A stretch of DNA of 64,000 nucleotides from Lactobacillaceae bacterium L1_55_11 (GTDB lineage Bacteria > Bacillota > Bacilli > Lactobacillales > Lactobacillaceae), in the NCBI GenBank assembly GCA_029433155.1, contig JAQYTT010000001.1, forward strand, positions 682,001 to 746,000, read 5' to 3'. Numbering within the stretch: position 1 is the stretch's first letter; each line of letters begins with the position of its first letter. A model generated the notes under the pieces. That model saw only the letters and a list, made by a program, of their open reading frames with translations. It was not told the DNA's origin and did no database searches. Made by a program: the position numbers and the translations under genes. Positions 63,377 to 64,000 of the stretch are shown piece by piece.

Positions 63377-64000
63377 ATGCAAAAAAGTACCCGTACCTTA
63401 GGGTTGGGGGCTGGTTTATCTTACTTTGTCTTCTCCCTAATCATTAACTCGATGGGTAACGTCTTAACCATCATCACCAGCGAGAAGGTTCATCCGGCCT
63501 TTCTGGGTTCCGCCTACTGGACGGCGGCTCAAAACGGCTTCAACATCTCCTTCTTAGGTGGTAACCCTGGCACTTTAGGCTTTGTCTTCTTTGTCGTTGG
63601 GGTCATCGTCGCAATCTTGAACATGATCTTAGACCGTAAGGTCGACCTGCTGCGGTTTGGTGGTAACTTGGTCTTCATGGTGCTCTTCTCATCCCTGATT
63701 TCCATTTTCGCTTCTGCCTTCCAGGCCATGCCTGAAGCGCGGACCCTGCCAATGATTCTGCTCTATGTATTTCTGAACTTCTTTGGGGTTACCTTGATTG
63801 CGGTGGCCATCTCGATTTATCAGCGGGTTAACTATGTCTTACACCCAGCCGATGATCTGATGCAGATTCTTCGTTTCAAGTACTTCCATGGCAACGCTGG
63901 GATTGCGATGTGGGTTTCTTACATCCCACCTACCATCATCGGTATCATTGCCCTGATTGCTCACCCTGACTTTACCAACTATGGTTTGGGAACGATTTTC
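63377..64000 (+). CDS. Multi-pass membrane protein, YczE/YitT-like (cut by window edge)
   Basis: Open to the window end (208 codons seen), starting at an ATG four bases after mtlK with GAGG about ten bases upstream. Hydrophobic segments are seen at about residues 8-30, 68-86, 97-115 and 127-148, and again near 178-196. It looks similar to the YczE/YyaS/YitT family of membrane proteins, whose substrate is unknown; that assignment is tentative. Tight linkage to mannitol dehydrogenase suggests a transport or membrane role connected with fructose or mannitol. Confidence 0.6.
   Translation, partial: MQKSTRTLGLGAGLSYFVFSLIINSMGNVLTIITSEKVHPAFLGSAYWTAAQNGFNISFLGGNPGTLGFVFFVVGVIVAILNMILDRKVDLLRFGGNLVFMVLFSSLISIFASAFQAMPEARTLPMILLYVFLNFFGVTLIAVAISIYQRVNYVLHPADDLMQILRFKYFHGNAGIAMWVSYIPPTIIGIIALIAHPDFTNYGLGTIF

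Noticed and set aside
1-64000. Mobile elements, CRISPR arrays, prophage or defence islands
   Set aside because: No transposase, integrase, repeat-spacer array or restriction gene was found on either strand; all long intergenic stretches are explained by promoters, terminators or the T-box.

Overview
The window reads as a continuous piece of a low-to-mid GC Firmicute chromosome from the family Lactobacillaceae, most likely a heterofermentative, Leuconostoc/Fructobacillus/Weissella-like lactic acid bacterium. The reasons are the Firmicute-type division cluster (mraZ to divIVA, followed by a T-box-controlled ileS), a PASTA kinase/phosphatase pair, acetolactate decarboxylase, a bifunctional NadR, and at the right end a zinc mannitol 2-dehydrogenase, the enzyme with which heterofermenters use fructose as an electron acceptor. 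The genus is an inference. Gene density is very high; I see no transposon, phage, CRISPR array, tRNA or rRNA, so this is essentially core genome.

Left part (1-11.8 kb): the 5' part of ung, two small poorly characterised genes (LURP-one-like protein, SAM methyltransferase), cardiolipin synthase, then a leftward series ileS, rpsP, rimM, trmD, rnz, recJ, apt broken into several transcription units by terminators. The usual Firmicute rpsP-khpA-rimM-trmD-rplS neighbourhood is rearranged: khpA is absent here and rplS lies 50 kb away with its own promoter.

11.8-25.1 kb is the dcw cluster on the minus strand: mraZ, rsmH, ftsL, pbp2X, mraY, murD, murG, divIB, ftsA, ftsZ, sepF, yggT, ylmH, divIVA. A triple MraZ box overlaps its promoter, and an isoleucine T-box leader lies between divIVA and ileS. 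Beside it are a DUF3397-like membrane protein and, divergently, a MacP-like (DUF4044) protein; MacP is a partner of PASTA kinase signalling in streptococci.

25.9-39.7 kb: fakA-asp23, rpmB, then priA, fmt, rsmB, stp, pknB, rsgA, rpe, thiN, trxA, and nadR. The PASTA kinase carries a predicted helix-turn-helix between kinase domain and membrane. 39.8-50.8 kb: msrA-msrB, clpX-ysxC, tig, pepV, nnrD, exoA, tsaE-rimI-exonuclease, budA, queA. 50.8-64 kb: ruvB, a YfcE phosphodiesterase, rdgB, murI, a YslB-family protein with a long low-complexity tail, a DEAD-box helicase with nrnA, dinB, rplS, phosphoglucomutase, a DedA protein, a uracil-DNA-glycosylase-like protein, mannitol dehydrogenase and a truncated multi-pass membrane protein.

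The observations I rate highest are: the helix-turn-helix inside the PASTA kinase; ribosomal protein S16 with a HeH/SAP-like C-terminal extension; a set of four genes (rimM, rsgA, tsaE, murI) whose -10 element sits 6-7 nt from the start codon with no Shine-Dalgarno sequence, suggesting leaderless mRNAs; an IleRS whose C-terminal zinc-binding cysteines have all been replaced; and a promoter whose -35 box is built into the terminator hairpin of the upstream gene.
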